Source: a bacterium C-53 (GTDB lineage: Bacteria; Bacillota; Clostridia; Lachnospirales; Lachnospiraceae). Taken from it: 64,000 nt of DNA. The position numbers and the translations under genes were made by a program. Within the stretch, counting starts at the first letter, position 1, and every line of letters starts with the position of its first letter. Positions 7,749 through 15,395 of the stretch are shown here, piece after piece. Under the pieces are notes generated by a model, which had not been told where the DNA came from, made no database searches, and was given only the letters and a program-made list of their open reading frames with translations. The DNA is taken from contig RAZD01000008.1 in assembly GCA_003612525.1 (NCBI GenBank), forward strand, positions 62,001-126,000. Direction: 5' to 3'.

Positions 7749-7811
7749 GTGTACGGGCAATTCTATAGGTCTCGAATTTACTATAGATAATAAAGAGAGG
7801 AGAAAACGGAT

Positions 7812-8537
7812 ATGCCGGAAACAAATGAAATGATACGTTATTCAGTGATAACGGTGAAGAATCCCCGCGAGATTGTGCTTTTGCGCGGGCGTGGATGTGA
7901 GTGGAGAAAGTGCAGGTTCTGTGATTACCATCTTGATTTTTGCAAAGAGGAGTCTGAAAATTTTCGATTGAACAGCGAGGCGCTTTCTCATGTAACGGGA
8001 GAGTATCACAGACTTGAGGTGATTAACTCGGGGAGTTTTACGGACCTTGATGAATCGACAATGAAAAGGATTATGGACGTATGTGACGAAAAGGAGATTG
8101 GAGAGATTCATTTCGAGTGCCATTGGATGCACAGGGAGTCCGTGCCTGCGCTTCGTGCACAGTTTGCCGAAAAGGGAATTCATGTCAATGTAAAGATTGG
8201 CGTGGAAACATTTGATTCTCTTTTCAGGGAAAGCTATCTGGTGAAAGGGATTGATACGGACCAGCCTTCCGAAATCGCACGGTATTTTGATGAAGTATGT
8301 CTGCTGCAGGGGATTCCGGGACAGAGCGCTTCGTCGATGGAAAAGGATATTGAGACGGGACTGAGCTATTTTTCTCGTGTATGTGTAAATATTATGGTGG
8401 CGAATTCTATGCCAGTTAAGCCGGATCCGCGTGTGATTGCGGAGTTTCAAAAAATTGTGCTTCCGAAATATGAGGCGAATGAAAGAGTGGATTTACTGAT
8501 GGAGAATACGGATTTTGGAGTTGGAGGTATAGCATGA
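7812..8537 (+). CDS. Radical SAM enzyme, candidate queuine lyase (QueL-like)
   Basis: 241-aa radical SAM protein. The cluster-binding cysteines are C29, C34 and C37, in the less common CX4CX2C spacing (normally CX3CX2C). A short NSGSF segment may be the SAM-binding GG-like motif, and FECHWMHRES and KIGVETFD belong to the partial barrel. In Clostridioides difficile, a radical SAM queuine lyase (QueL) is encoded with a YhhQ-type transporter and turns salvaged queuine into preQ1. The same pairing here, behind a preQ1 riboswitch, suggests the same job. No QueK-like nucleosidase gene is adjacent. The QueL assignment is inference from family and context; radical SAM membership is clear. RBS GAGAGGAG precedes the ATG. 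Confidence 0.75.
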   Translation: MPETNEMIRYSVITVKNPREIVLLRGRGCEWRKCRFCDYHLDFCKEESENFRLNSEALSHVTGEYHRLEVINSGSFTDLDESTMKRIMDVCDEKEIGEIHFECHWMHRESVPALRAQFAEKGIHVNVKIGVETFDSLFRESYLVKGIDTDQPSEIARYFDEVCLLQGIPGQSASSMEKDIETGLSYFSRVCVNIMVANSMPVKPDPRVIAEFQKIVLPKYEANERVDLLMENTDFGVGGIA

Positions 8538-9229
8538 CAAACGAATTACTGTTGATTTTATCTCTTATAGTTACATTTTTTTGTGTGATGGTTTTGTTTC
8601 TTGTATTTAAAGAACAGGGACTTTATTTCTGGACGGTTATTGCGACAATTGCGGCGAACATTGAAGCTCTGATTGTCGTGGAGGCGTTTCATATGGAAAT
8701 GACGCTTGGAAACATTCTGTTTGCGTCCACCTTTCTGGTGACTGATATTTTAAGTGAGCTTTATGGAAAGAAGTCGGCTCAGAAGGCGGTGTATCTGGGA
8801 ATGGCCACATCCGTGGTTTTCATTCTGATCAGCCAGTCATGGATGCTTTACATTCCGGCAGACAGTGATTTTGTGATGCCGCATATTAAAGCAGTGTTCT
8901 CCAATACGCCGAGACTGATGTTTGCAAGTCTTGTGGTCTACTGCATTGTACAGTCGTTTGATGTGTGGGCGTATCATAAATGGTGGGAGCTTACGACGAA
9001 GAAGTTTCACGATTCCAGGAAATTTCTGTGGCTTCGAAATAACGGTTCCACACTGTTCTCACAGCTTTTGAATACGGTGCTTTTTACGTTTGGCGCCTTT
9101 CTGGGCGTATATCCTTTTTCTACGCTGGTATCGATTATTCTGTCCAGTTATGTGATCTTTATTGTGACGAGCCTGTGTGATACGCCGTTTGTCTATCTGG
9201 CAAGACGAATACGGGACCGAAGATCATAA
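8534..9229 (+). CDS. Queuosine precursor transporter (YhhQ/QPTR family)
   Basis: 231-aa inner-membrane protein of the VUT family, whose E. coli member YhhQ imports preQ0 and preQ1; clostridial members can import queuine or queuosine. About six hydrophobic segments are visible. Family marks include the FLVTDILSELYGKKSAQKAV stretch (about residues 72-91) and FDVWAYHKWWE (about 139-149). The ATG overlaps the stop of the radical SAM gene (ATGA), so the two are translationally coupled. With the preQ1 aptamer upstream this makes a compact salvage operon. Which precursor is carried cannot be decided from sequence. Confidence 0.9.
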   Translation: MTNELLLILSLIVTFFCVMVLFLVFKEQGLYFWTVIATIAANIEALIVVEAFHMEMTLGNILFASTFLVTDILSELYGKKSAQKAVYLGMATSVVFILISQSWMLYIPADSDFVMPHIKAVFSNTPRLMFASLVVYCIVQSFDVWAYHKWWELTTKKFHDSRKFLWLRNNGSTLFSQLLNTVLFTFGAFLGVYPFSTLVSIILSSYVIFIVTSLCDTPFVYLARRIRDRRS

Positions 9230-9309
9230 AAACTTGTTTTTTGAACCGAATCCTCCGATATAAATGATAGCAGCATGAAAGACAGATGTTTACGACAGGG
9301 GGAATGTTT

Positions 9310-9861
9310 ATGATAACGCAGGCAGCGGGTACAGCGGATTCTGTAAAGAATCAGGACGAAATGCGGGCAAAAGAAAATGGTGATCGCAGGAAAAGCGTTT
9401 CAAGGTACAGGCAGATGGCGTCAGGAAGCGAAAGGAAGCCTTTTGCGGTTTCGGGGTGCCATGCCAGAGGATATGTGCCGTCACAGGCTGGACTTATGGA
9501 ACAAAAGGGAAACAGAATCGCGTGGCAGGAAATTTACAGACGTTGTGTGGATGAGACCAGAAAAGAGAAGAAAAGCAGCAGGCATTCCGACAAGATGAAA
9601 GCGCTTAGAATTGCACAGAAGATTGCGGATGGGAAGAAGGTTTCATCTAAGGACGAAGAGTTTCTGATGCAGTTTTCCGTGGTTTTGTGGGCGGCGGCAA
9701 GGCGTCTTGCACTGTTAAAAGAACTGGATGAAGAAAGAAAGGCATCCGAAGCGGACGAGGAGAAAAAGGAGGAGGATACGGAGGAACAGAAAGCAGAAGA
9801 GGAGATGGTGGAAGAACAGAAAACAGATGTGAATCCGGTATCTTCTGATCCTGGCGCATGA
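9310..9861 (+). CDS. Uncharacterised protein with acidic C-terminal tail
   Basis: 183-aa protein that I do not recognise. The start at 9310 is chosen because GGGGG lies 7 bases upstream; in-frame ATGs at 9286 and 9304 have poorer spacing. The first third is polar and low in structure with many Arg and Lys. The middle (about residues 70-145) is helical, with the segment EEFLMQFSVVLWAAARRLALLKELDEER looking like one long amphipathic helix. The last 40 residues are almost all Glu, Lys and Asp. No signal peptide is visible. It lies between the queuosine operon and an amidohydrolase gene without clear partners. Similar Ala/Glu-rich small proteins are common but unexplained in Lachnospiraceae. Confidence 0.6.
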   Translation: MITQAAGTADSVKNQDEMRAKENGDRRKSVSRYRQMASGSERKPFAVSGCHARGYVPSQAGLMEQKGNRIAWQEIYRRCVDETRKEKKSSRHSDKMKALRIAQKIADGKKVSSKDEEFLMQFSVVLWAAARRLALLKELDEERKASEADEEKKEEDTEEQKAEEEMVEEQKTDVNPVSSDPGA

Positions 9862-9917
9862 GAATCAGGCCCTTTGCATATACTAGGGAAAAAAGTTTCT
9901 GTGGAGGGTGTCTTTTT

Positions 9918-11072
9918 ATGCTGATTACAAATGGAAGAATCTTCACAATGGCAGGCCGGATGATTGAAAACGGTTACGTGCGTATTAATGGTACGAAAAT
10001 TGCGGATGTGGGAGCGATGGGAGAGTTTGTGCGCAATGAGGAGGGCGGAGATATCATTGATGTGAGCGGCGCATGGGTAATGCCCGGGCTGATTGAAGCG
10101 CATGCACATATTGGAATTACCGAGGAGAAGACAGGCGTGATCGGGGATGATTGTAATGAATCAACAAATCCTGTGACGCCGGGGCTCAGGGCTGTCGATG
10201 CAGTGAATCCAATGGACCCTGCATTTCATGATGCAATTGCGGCGGGGATTACGTCTGTCATGACCGGACCGGGGAGCGCAAATGTTGTAGGCGGGCAGTT
10301 TCTGTTTATGAAGACACATGGACGCTGCGTCGATGATATGATTGTGAAGAGTCCGGCGGCAATGAAAGCGGCGCTTGGGGAAAATCCGAAGACTTCTTAC
10401 GGAGATCAGAATGAATTTCCGGCAACAAGGATGGGTATCGCCTGTCTTTTGAGAAAGGAACTTTTTCAGGCAAAACAATATGAAGCGTCAAAGTCCGGTG
10501 CGCAGGGGTGTGCGGCGGATTTTGACATGGAGGCATGGCTTCCCGTACTGCGTCGGGAGATTCCTTTAAAGATTCACGTGCACCGGGCGGATGATATTTT
10601 GACTGCAATTCGAATTGCAGGAGAATTTGATATAAAGATTACGCTTGACCATTGCACGGAGGGGCATTTGATTGCTGATCTGATTGCGGAATCCGGGTTT
10701 CCGGCGATTGTAGGGACAGGGCTTACATCGCGTAATAAGGTGGAAGTGGAATATATGAGCTTTAAAACCGCGGGAGAGCTTGCGGATGCCGGTGTGAAAG
10801 TGGCGGTAACGACAGATCATCCGGTTGCGCTGATTCAGTATCTGCCACTTTGCGCGGGACTTGCCGTGAAATACGGCCTTCCGATGGAGGAAGGGCTTCG
10901 GGCGATTACGATTCATCCGGCGCAGATCTGTGGGACAGATGACAGGGTAGGAAGCCTGGAACCGGGGAAAGATGCAGACATAGCGATATTCGATGGAAAT
11001 CCGATGGAAATTTTCACGGAGACTCTTTATACAATTATAAATGGAGAGATTGTGTACAGGAAAGAGGACTGA
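9918..11072 (+). CDS. Amidohydrolase (imidazolonepropionase/dihydroorotase-like)
   Basis: 384-aa metal-dependent amidohydrolase. The start 9918 has a GGAGGG site upstream, and the protein then begins with the usual short beta-rich segment (LITNGRIFTMAGRMIENG). Metal ligands are visible: HAH at 62/64, His in KIHVHRADD and in TLDHCTEGH, and the final Asp in TTDHPV. The C-terminal sandwich VGSLEPGKDADIAIFDGNP is typical. The superfamily hydrolyses cyclic amides and related bonds; the substrate here is unknown. The same type is often annotated imidazolonepropionase-related, but no other histidine-degradation gene is present, so HutI function is unlikely. A terminator follows at 11131. Confidence 0.88.
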   Translation: MLITNGRIFTMAGRMIENGYVRINGTKIADVGAMGEFVRNEEGGDIIDVSGAWVMPGLIEAHAHIGITEEKTGVIGDDCNESTNPVTPGLRAVDAVNPMDPAFHDAIAAGITSVMTGPGSANVVGGQFLFMKTHGRCVDDMIVKSPAAMKAALGENPKTSYGDQNEFPATRMGIACLLRKELFQAKQYEASKSGAQGCAADFDMEAWLPVLRREIPLKIHVHRADDILTAIRIAGEFDIKITLDHCTEGHLIADLIAESGFPAIVGTGLTSRNKVEVEYMSFKTAGELADAGVKVAVTTDHPVALIQYLPLCAGLAVKYGLPMEEGLRAITIHPAQICGTDDRVGSLEPGKDADIAIFDGNPMEIFTETLYTIINGEIVYRKED

Positions 11073-11130
11073 AAAGTTTTTCTTTCCTTTCTTGTGCAAA
11101 TGTAATAGAATAGAGAAAACAGGGAAAAGA

Positions 11131-11153
11131 AATGCCAGAAAGCTGGCATTTTC
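11131..11153 (+). terminator. Terminator after the amidohydrolase gene
   Basis: Perfect 8-bp stem (11131-11138 / 11143-11150) with AAAG loop, running into TTTTCT. Confidence 0.75.
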
Positions 11154-11159
11154 TCACAT

Positions 11160-11302
11160 TATAGGAAAGTCCTCCGAACTTCCCTGTGATATAAAAAGCC
11201 CTCCGGGTAGGATCGCACTGCGGCGGGCCAGGCAATGTACTATGTGAAAAAGGACGGAAGGGGCAGAACTGCCTTTTCCAGTCAGGAAGGAATATTGAGA
11301 TA
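11160..11302. other. Structured intergenic region upstream of the MATE gene
   Basis: GC-richer than usual for an intergenic region, with nested pairing: GCCC near 11201 with GGGC near 11225, a CGCA/TGCG inner stem, and GGCAG/CTGCC (11262-11266 / 11269-11273) followed by TTTT. On the minus strand the first stem is followed by TTTTT. I compared it with guanidine-I and RNase P motifs and found no convincing match. It may be the leader of the MATE gene or two opposed terminators. Confidence 0.35.
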
Positions 11303-12664
11303 ATGGAACAGAAAGAAGCAATACAGGAAAATAAGATGGGCGTCATGCCGGTGAATCGGCTGTTGATCAGCATGTCACTGCCGATGATGATTTCAATGCT
11401 GGTACAGGCGCTTTACAATGTAGTGGACAGTATGTTTGTTGCGCGAATCAGTGAGGATGCTCTGACGGCGGTTTCGATGGCATTCCCAATGCAGAATCTG
11501 ATGATTGCGATCGGGTCAGGAACGGGTGTCGGCATTAATGCCATGCTTTCCAAATGTCTTGGGGAGAAGGATTTTAAAGGTGCGGATGATGCGGCGAAGA
11601 ATGGGATTTTTCTGGCGGCGGTAAGTGCGGTTGGGTTTCTTCTGATCGGGCTCTTTGCGGTAAAGCCCTTTTTTCAGATGCAGACGAAGATTGATTCCAT
11701 CAATGAATACGGCGTCACTTATCTTACAATTTGTTCGATACTGTCTGTAGGACTTTTCTTCCAGATGACGTTTGAAAGGCTTTTGCAGTCAACCGGAAGG
11801 ACTTTTTATTCGATGATTACGCAGGGAACCGGTGCGATTGTCAATATAATTATGGATCCGATTCTGATTTTCGGACTGTTTGGTTTTCCGAGACTCGGTG
11901 TGGCCGGGGCTGCGATTGCAACCGTGATGGGCCAGATTGTGGCATCCATTCTTGCTGTCTGGCTGAATCTTACAAAGAATGAAGATATTCATCTTTCCTT
12001 TCTGGGATTCCGCCCGGATAAGGCAGTGATCGGAAGAATTTATGCAGTGGGAGTGCCTTCTATTATTATGATGTCGATCGGTTCCATCATGACTTATGCA
12101 ATTAATCAGATCCTGCTTCGTTTTTCATCGACGGCGACAGCGGTATTTGGCGTGTATTTTAAGCTGCAAAGCTTTATCTTCATGCCGGTGTTCGGATTGA
12201 ATAATGGGTTGATTCCTATACTTGCCTATAATTACGGGGCGCGCAACAGAGAGAGGATTGAGAAGGCTCTTCGTCTGGCAATCGGCTACGCCGTATCGAT
12301 TATGCTGATTGGAACAATTCTGTTTCAGATATTTCCGACACAGTTGTTAGGGCTTTTTAATGCGTCCGCTGATATGGTTTCGATCGGTGTTGTAGCCCTT
12401 CGCGTTATTAGCACCAGCTTTGTTCTCGCGGGATTCTGTATCGCGCTTGGCTCCGTGTTTCAGGCGTTTGGTCAGGGGCTTTTCAGCATGTTTGTGTCGA
12501 TCGGGCGCCAGCTTGTTGTGCTGATTCCTGTGGCATACCTGCTTTCGCTGTCCGGAGAAGTGAATTATGTATGGTGGGCATTTCCAATCGCCGAAACAGC
12601 ATCGGTTGTGCTGTCAGTGCTCTTCTTTATCCGAACCTATCGTAAGTGTGTAAAACCATTATAA
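11303..12664 (+). CDS. MATE family multidrug/metabolite exporter
   Basis: 453-aa integral membrane protein of the MATE family, usually a Na+- or H+-coupled exporter of organic cations or metabolites. About 12 hydrophobic segments are visible, in two related halves. The N-terminal PVNRLLISMSLPMMISMLVQALYNVVDSMFVAR stretch is the family hallmark, and NNGLIPILAYNYGA marks the second half. The length is normal. RBS AGGAAGG precedes the ATG. Substrate unknown. The structured leader region upstream may regulate it. Confidence 0.93.
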   Translation: MEQKEAIQENKMGVMPVNRLLISMSLPMMISMLVQALYNVVDSMFVARISEDALTAVSMAFPMQNLMIAIGSGTGVGINAMLSKCLGEKDFKGADDAAKNGIFLAAVSAVGFLLIGLFAVKPFFQMQTKIDSINEYGVTYLTICSILSVGLFFQMTFERLLQSTGRTFYSMITQGTGAIVNIIMDPILIFGLFGFPRLGVAGAAIATVMGQIVASILAVWLNLTKNEDIHLSFLGFRPDKAVIGRIYAVGVPSIIMMSIGSIMTYAINQILLRFSSTATAVFGVYFKLQSFIFMPVFGLNNGLIPILAYNYGARNRERIEKALRLAIGYAVSIMLIGTILFQIFPTQLLGLFNASADMVSIGVVALRVISTSFVLAGFCIALGSVFQAFGQGLFSMFVSIGRQLVVLIPVAYLLSLSGEVNYVWWAFPIAETASVVLSVLFFIRTYRKCVKPL

Positions 12665-12681
12665 AAGAAAGGGGTATTTGT

Positions 12682-14298
12682 ATGAAACTGACATTTATCG
12701 GGGCGGCTCATGAAGTGACAGGAAGTTGTCATTATCTGAATGCATGCGGGAAACATATCCTTGTGGATTATGGAATGGAGCAGGGCATTAATACTTTTGA
12801 GAACGCAGAGCTTCCGTGTGAAGAAGCTATGATTGACTATGTGCTGCTGACCCATGCGCATATTGATCACTCCGGTCTGATTCCTCTTCTGTACGCGAAA
12901 GGATTCAGAGGGCAGATCTATGCGACGGAAGCGACGGCAGATTTGTGCAGCATAATGCTGCGTGACAGTGCGCATATCCAGATGGCGGAGGCGGAATGGC
13001 GCAATCGTAAGGCAAAGAGGTCGGCATCATTGAATGAGTATGTGCCGCTTTATACGATGGAAGATGCGGACGGGGCAATCCGACATCTTGTTCCGTGCCC
13101 GTATAATGATAAGATTGCGATTTGCGACGGGGTTGATATCCGGTTTTCGGATGTCGGACACTTGCTTGGTTCTGCGGCGATTGAAGTGTGGGTCAGGGAG
13201 CGGGAGCCTTCCGGACTTATGGCGGAGCGCAAGATTGTGTTTTCGGGTGATGTCGGGAATTTGAACCAGCCGTTAATCAAAGATCCTTCGCTTGTTGCGG
13301 AGGCTGATTATGTACTTGTGGAATCGACATACGGGGATTGCCTGCATACGAAGGAGAAGCCGGATTATGTCGGGAGCCTTGCAAAGATTATAAAAGAAAC
13401 CTTTGATCGTGGGGGCAATGTGGTAATTCCTTCTTTTGCGGTCGGCAGAACACAGGAGATGCTGTATTTTATACGGCAGATTAAGGAAAGGGATATGATA
13501 CCGGAGCATCGGGATTTCCCGGTTTATGTAGACAGTCCTCTGGCAGTTGAAGCAACGGGGATTTTTAATAAGAATGTATCATCCTGTTATGATGAGGAAG
13601 CAATCGCGCTTGTGAAGCAGGGAATTAATCCGATCTCGTTTCCGGACCTGAATCTGACCATTACAAGTGATGAATCAAGGGCCATTAATGAGGACAGAGA
13701 GTGCAAGGTGATTATCTCCGCTTCCGGTATGTGCGAGGCAGGACGTATCCGCCACCACCTGAAACATAACTTATGGCGGGCGGAGAGCACAGTTCTATTC
13801 GTGGGATATCAGGCGATCGGAACGCTCGGTCGTGCACTGGTAGAGGGAATTAAGGAAGTAAGGCTCTTCGGTGAGACGATTGAAGTGCGTGCGTCGATTG
13901 TGACGCTTCCGGGCATCAGCGGTCATGCGGATAAGAATGGCCTGATCCGTTTTATGCAGGGATTCCAGAATAAGCCGAGGAAAGTGTTCGTTGTACATGG
14001 GGAGGATTCGATCTGTACTGCATTCGCAGAGTGTCTGAAACATGAATATGGAATGGATGCGCTGGCGCCTTACAGTGGGAGCGAGTACGATCTCATAGCG
14101 GACCGCATGGTATATGCGTCATCGCCTGTGCGGGTTGCGCCTAAGAAGAGCAGGAAGGTATCGGATGTATTTGAACGTCTTCTGGCAGCGGGCCAGAGGC
14201 TTCTTGCGGTAATCAGAAAGAACGAAGGCGGTGCGAATAAAGATCTTGCGAAGTTTGCAGATCAGATCAATTCTCTGTGCGATAAGTGGGAAGCGTGA
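12682..14298 (+). CDS. MBL-fold / beta-CASP RNA-processing type hydrolase
   Basis: 538-aa protein of the metallo-beta-lactamase superfamily with beta-CASP and RNA-specificity domains, related to YSH1/CPSF-type nucleases and often called an MBL-fold RNA-specificity exonuclease. The zinc motif THAHIDHSG gives H58, H60, D62 and H63; GHLLGSAAIEV and FSGDVGN supply further ligands. Beta-CASP motifs VIPSFAVGRTQEMLYFI, IISASGMCEAGRIRHHL and the final HADKNGL are present. About the last 60 residues are an extra tail. Start 12682 has GAAAGGGG just upstream; the ATG at 12646 lies inside the MATE gene. It follows that gene by 17 bases, so co-transcription is likely. Its RNA target is unknown. Confidence 0.88.
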   Translation: MKLTFIGAAHEVTGSCHYLNACGKHILVDYGMEQGINTFENAELPCEEAMIDYVLLTHAHIDHSGLIPLLYAKGFRGQIYATEATADLCSIMLRDSAHIQMAEAEWRNRKAKRSASLNEYVPLYTMEDADGAIRHLVPCPYNDKIAICDGVDIRFSDVGHLLGSAAIEVWVREREPSGLMAERKIVFSGDVGNLNQPLIKDPSLVAEADYVLVESTYGDCLHTKEKPDYVGSLAKIIKETFDRGGNVVIPSFAVGRTQEMLYFIRQIKERDMIPEHRDFPVYVDSPLAVEATGIFNKNVSSCYDEEAIALVKQGINPISFPDLNLTITSDESRAINEDRECKVIISASGMCEAGRIRHHLKHNLWRAESTVLFVGYQAIGTLGRALVEGIKEVRLFGETIEVRASIVTLPGISGHADKNGLIRFMQGFQNKPRKVFVVHGEDSICTAFAECLKHEYGMDALAPYSGSEYDLIADRMVYASSPVRVAPKKSRKVSDVFERLLAAGQRLLAVIRKNEGGANKDLAKFADQINSLCDKWEA

Positions 14299-14345
14299 AA
14301 AATAAGTTCCTCATTTAATCATAATTTACAGAAAGCAGGCAGCGG

Positions 14346-14834
14346 ATGAAAACAATTGTAGCAGTAGACAGAAACTGGGCTATTGGGAATAAGGGACAGC
14401 TTCTTGTCAACATTCCAAATGATCAGAAGATGTTCCGCATGGAGACAACAGGCAAGGTTGTCGTATACGGACGAAAGACGATAGAAACATTTCCCGGAGG
14501 AATGCCGCTTGCAAGCCGGACGAATATAATTTTATCCGGGCGGGTGAATTACCATGTGAAAGGCGCCACGGTTGTTTCTTCTGTTGAAAGACTGATGGAA
14601 GAGCTTGAATCGTATGCGCCGGATGATGTTTATGTGATCGGGGGTGCAAGCGTTTATGAACAGCTTCTCTCGCTTTGTGACGAAGCGCTTGTGACGAAAA
14701 TTGACAATGCGTTTGAGGCGGATGCATATTTTCCAAATCTCGATGAAAATCCTGAGTGGGAGCTTATTGCGGACAGTGAAGAGCAGACGTACTTTGATCT
14801 TGAATACCGGTTTCTAAAGTACAGAAGGAAATGA
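14346..14834 (+). CDS. folA: Dihydrofolate reductase
   Basis: 162-aa dihydrofolate reductase, which reduces dihydrofolate to tetrahydrofolate with NADPH. Visible are the substrate loop AVDRNWAIGNKGQLLVNIPNDQKMFR (active-site acid in the PNDQKMF region), the cofactor motif GKVVVYGRKTIETFPG and the second one DVYVIGGASVYEQLL. The length is standard. thyA is not adjacent, so it stands alone here. A bidirectional terminator separates it from convergent rpsT. Confidence 0.95.
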   Translation: MKTIVAVDRNWAIGNKGQLLVNIPNDQKMFRMETTGKVVVYGRKTIETFPGGMPLASRTNIILSGRVNYHVKGATVVSSVERLMEELESYAPDDVYVIGGASVYEQLLSLCDEALVTKIDNAFEADAYFPNLDENPEWELIADSEEQTYFDLEYRFLKYRRK

Positions 14835-14851
14835 GAATTTTTCAAAACAAA

Positions 14852-14880
14852 AGCCTGGTCAGGACGGTTGTGACCAGGCT
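14852..14880. terminator. Bidirectional terminator between folA and rpsT
   Basis: Perfect 10-bp stem (14852-14861 / 14871-14880), 9-nt loop. GCTTTTCT follows on the plus strand and TTTGTTTTG on the minus strand, so it can serve both convergent genes. Confidence 0.88.
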
Positions 14881-14918
14881 GCTTTTCTATCTTTATGTTT
14901 TGTAATCGCTTACAATGA

Positions 14919-15182
14919 TTATGCCATTTTGTTAACAGCAAGTGTGAGGCGGGAAACTTTTCTCGCAGCGTTATCCTTGTGATAAACGCCTTTGCTTGCT
15001 GCCTTGCTGATTGTAGAGATTGCCTGATTCAGTACGACAATAGCTTCTGCCTTGTCGCCTGCATCGATTGCCGCGTGAACTTTTTTAATAGCAGTCTTTA
15101 CACCAGACTTAATAGCCTTATTTCTCTCATAATTTTTTTTATTTACTAAGATTCTCTTTTTTGCAGATTTAATATTTGCCAT
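14919..15182 (-). CDS. rpsT: 30S ribosomal protein S20
   Basis: 87-aa primary rRNA-binding protein of the small subunit, very basic and helical, with the standard opening MANIKSAKKRI and the AKSRVKTAI-like core (here AIKSGVKTAIKKV). The start at 15182 is preferred because GGAGGTGG lies upstream and it matches the family N-terminus; a start five codons earlier would sit on the ribosome binding site. It has its own minus-strand promoter (15291-15319) and a leader with two hairpins. Its position head to head with gpr is conserved in many Firmicutes. Confidence 0.97.
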   Translation of the reverse strand: MANIKSAKKRILVNKKNYERNKAIKSGVKTAIKKVHAAIDAGDKAEAIVVLNQAISTISKAASKGVYHKDNAARKVSRLTLAVNKMA

Positions 15183-15237
15183 GAATGCCACCTCCATTCC
15201 CTTACCTTGACGGTAGTTGATTCGATTCTATAAACGT

Positions 15238-15274
15238 GTCTCATTAAATCCGGACACGGACAGTTTAATGAGAC
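15238..15274 (-). promoter_or_regulatory. rpsT leader hairpin (possible autoregulatory site)
   Basis: Perfect 11-bp inverted repeat (15238-15248 / 15264-15274) with an inner TCCG/CGGA stem, in the transcribed leader of rpsT. A smaller TACC/GGTA hairpin follows just before the ribosome binding site. The layout resembles ribosomal-protein leaders, but I know no S20 leader consensus to match it to. Confidence 0.5.
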
Positions 15275-15290
15275 CCAAACATACTCAATT

Positions 15291-15319
15291 ATTTTAGTCA
15301 AAAGATTCTTCCTTGTCAA
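15291..15319 (-). promoter_or_regulatory. Sigma-A promoter for rpsT
   Basis: On the minus strand, perfect TTGACA (complement of 15314-15319), 17-bp spacer, TAAAAT (complement of 15291-15296). A strong promoter, as expected for a ribosomal protein gene. Confidence 0.82.
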
Positions 15320-15395
15320 TACATATTTCAGGATTTCCTGCTAAAAATAAGGAAAAAAGAAAGTTTTCAGACTGTGAAAGGGGAAGAAAACAAAA

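Larger units (their letters stand above)
7490..7811 (+). other. 322-bp non-coding leader of the queuosine salvage operon
   Basis: This gene-free stretch holds, in order, a preQ1-I-like aptamer (7529-7568), an 11-bp inverted repeat (7573-7598), a multi-hairpin element with mutually exclusive stems (7608-7721), a strong intrinsic terminator (7725-7748), and about 60 A/T-rich bases with the GAGAGGAG ribosome binding site for the radical SAM gene. A short open frame at 7575-7790 has no ribosome binding site and crosses all the hairpins, so I do not call it a gene. Confidence 0.7.

Noticed and set aside
7575-7790. Open frame of 71 codons in the leader
   Set aside because: No ribosome binding site, spans riboswitch-associated hairpins and a terminator, and has no recognisable protein pattern.
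11160-11302. RNase P RNA or guanidine-I riboswitch
   Set aside because: Only a short GGAAAGTCC match to RNase P; the region is too short, and the guanidine-I signature segments are not found.
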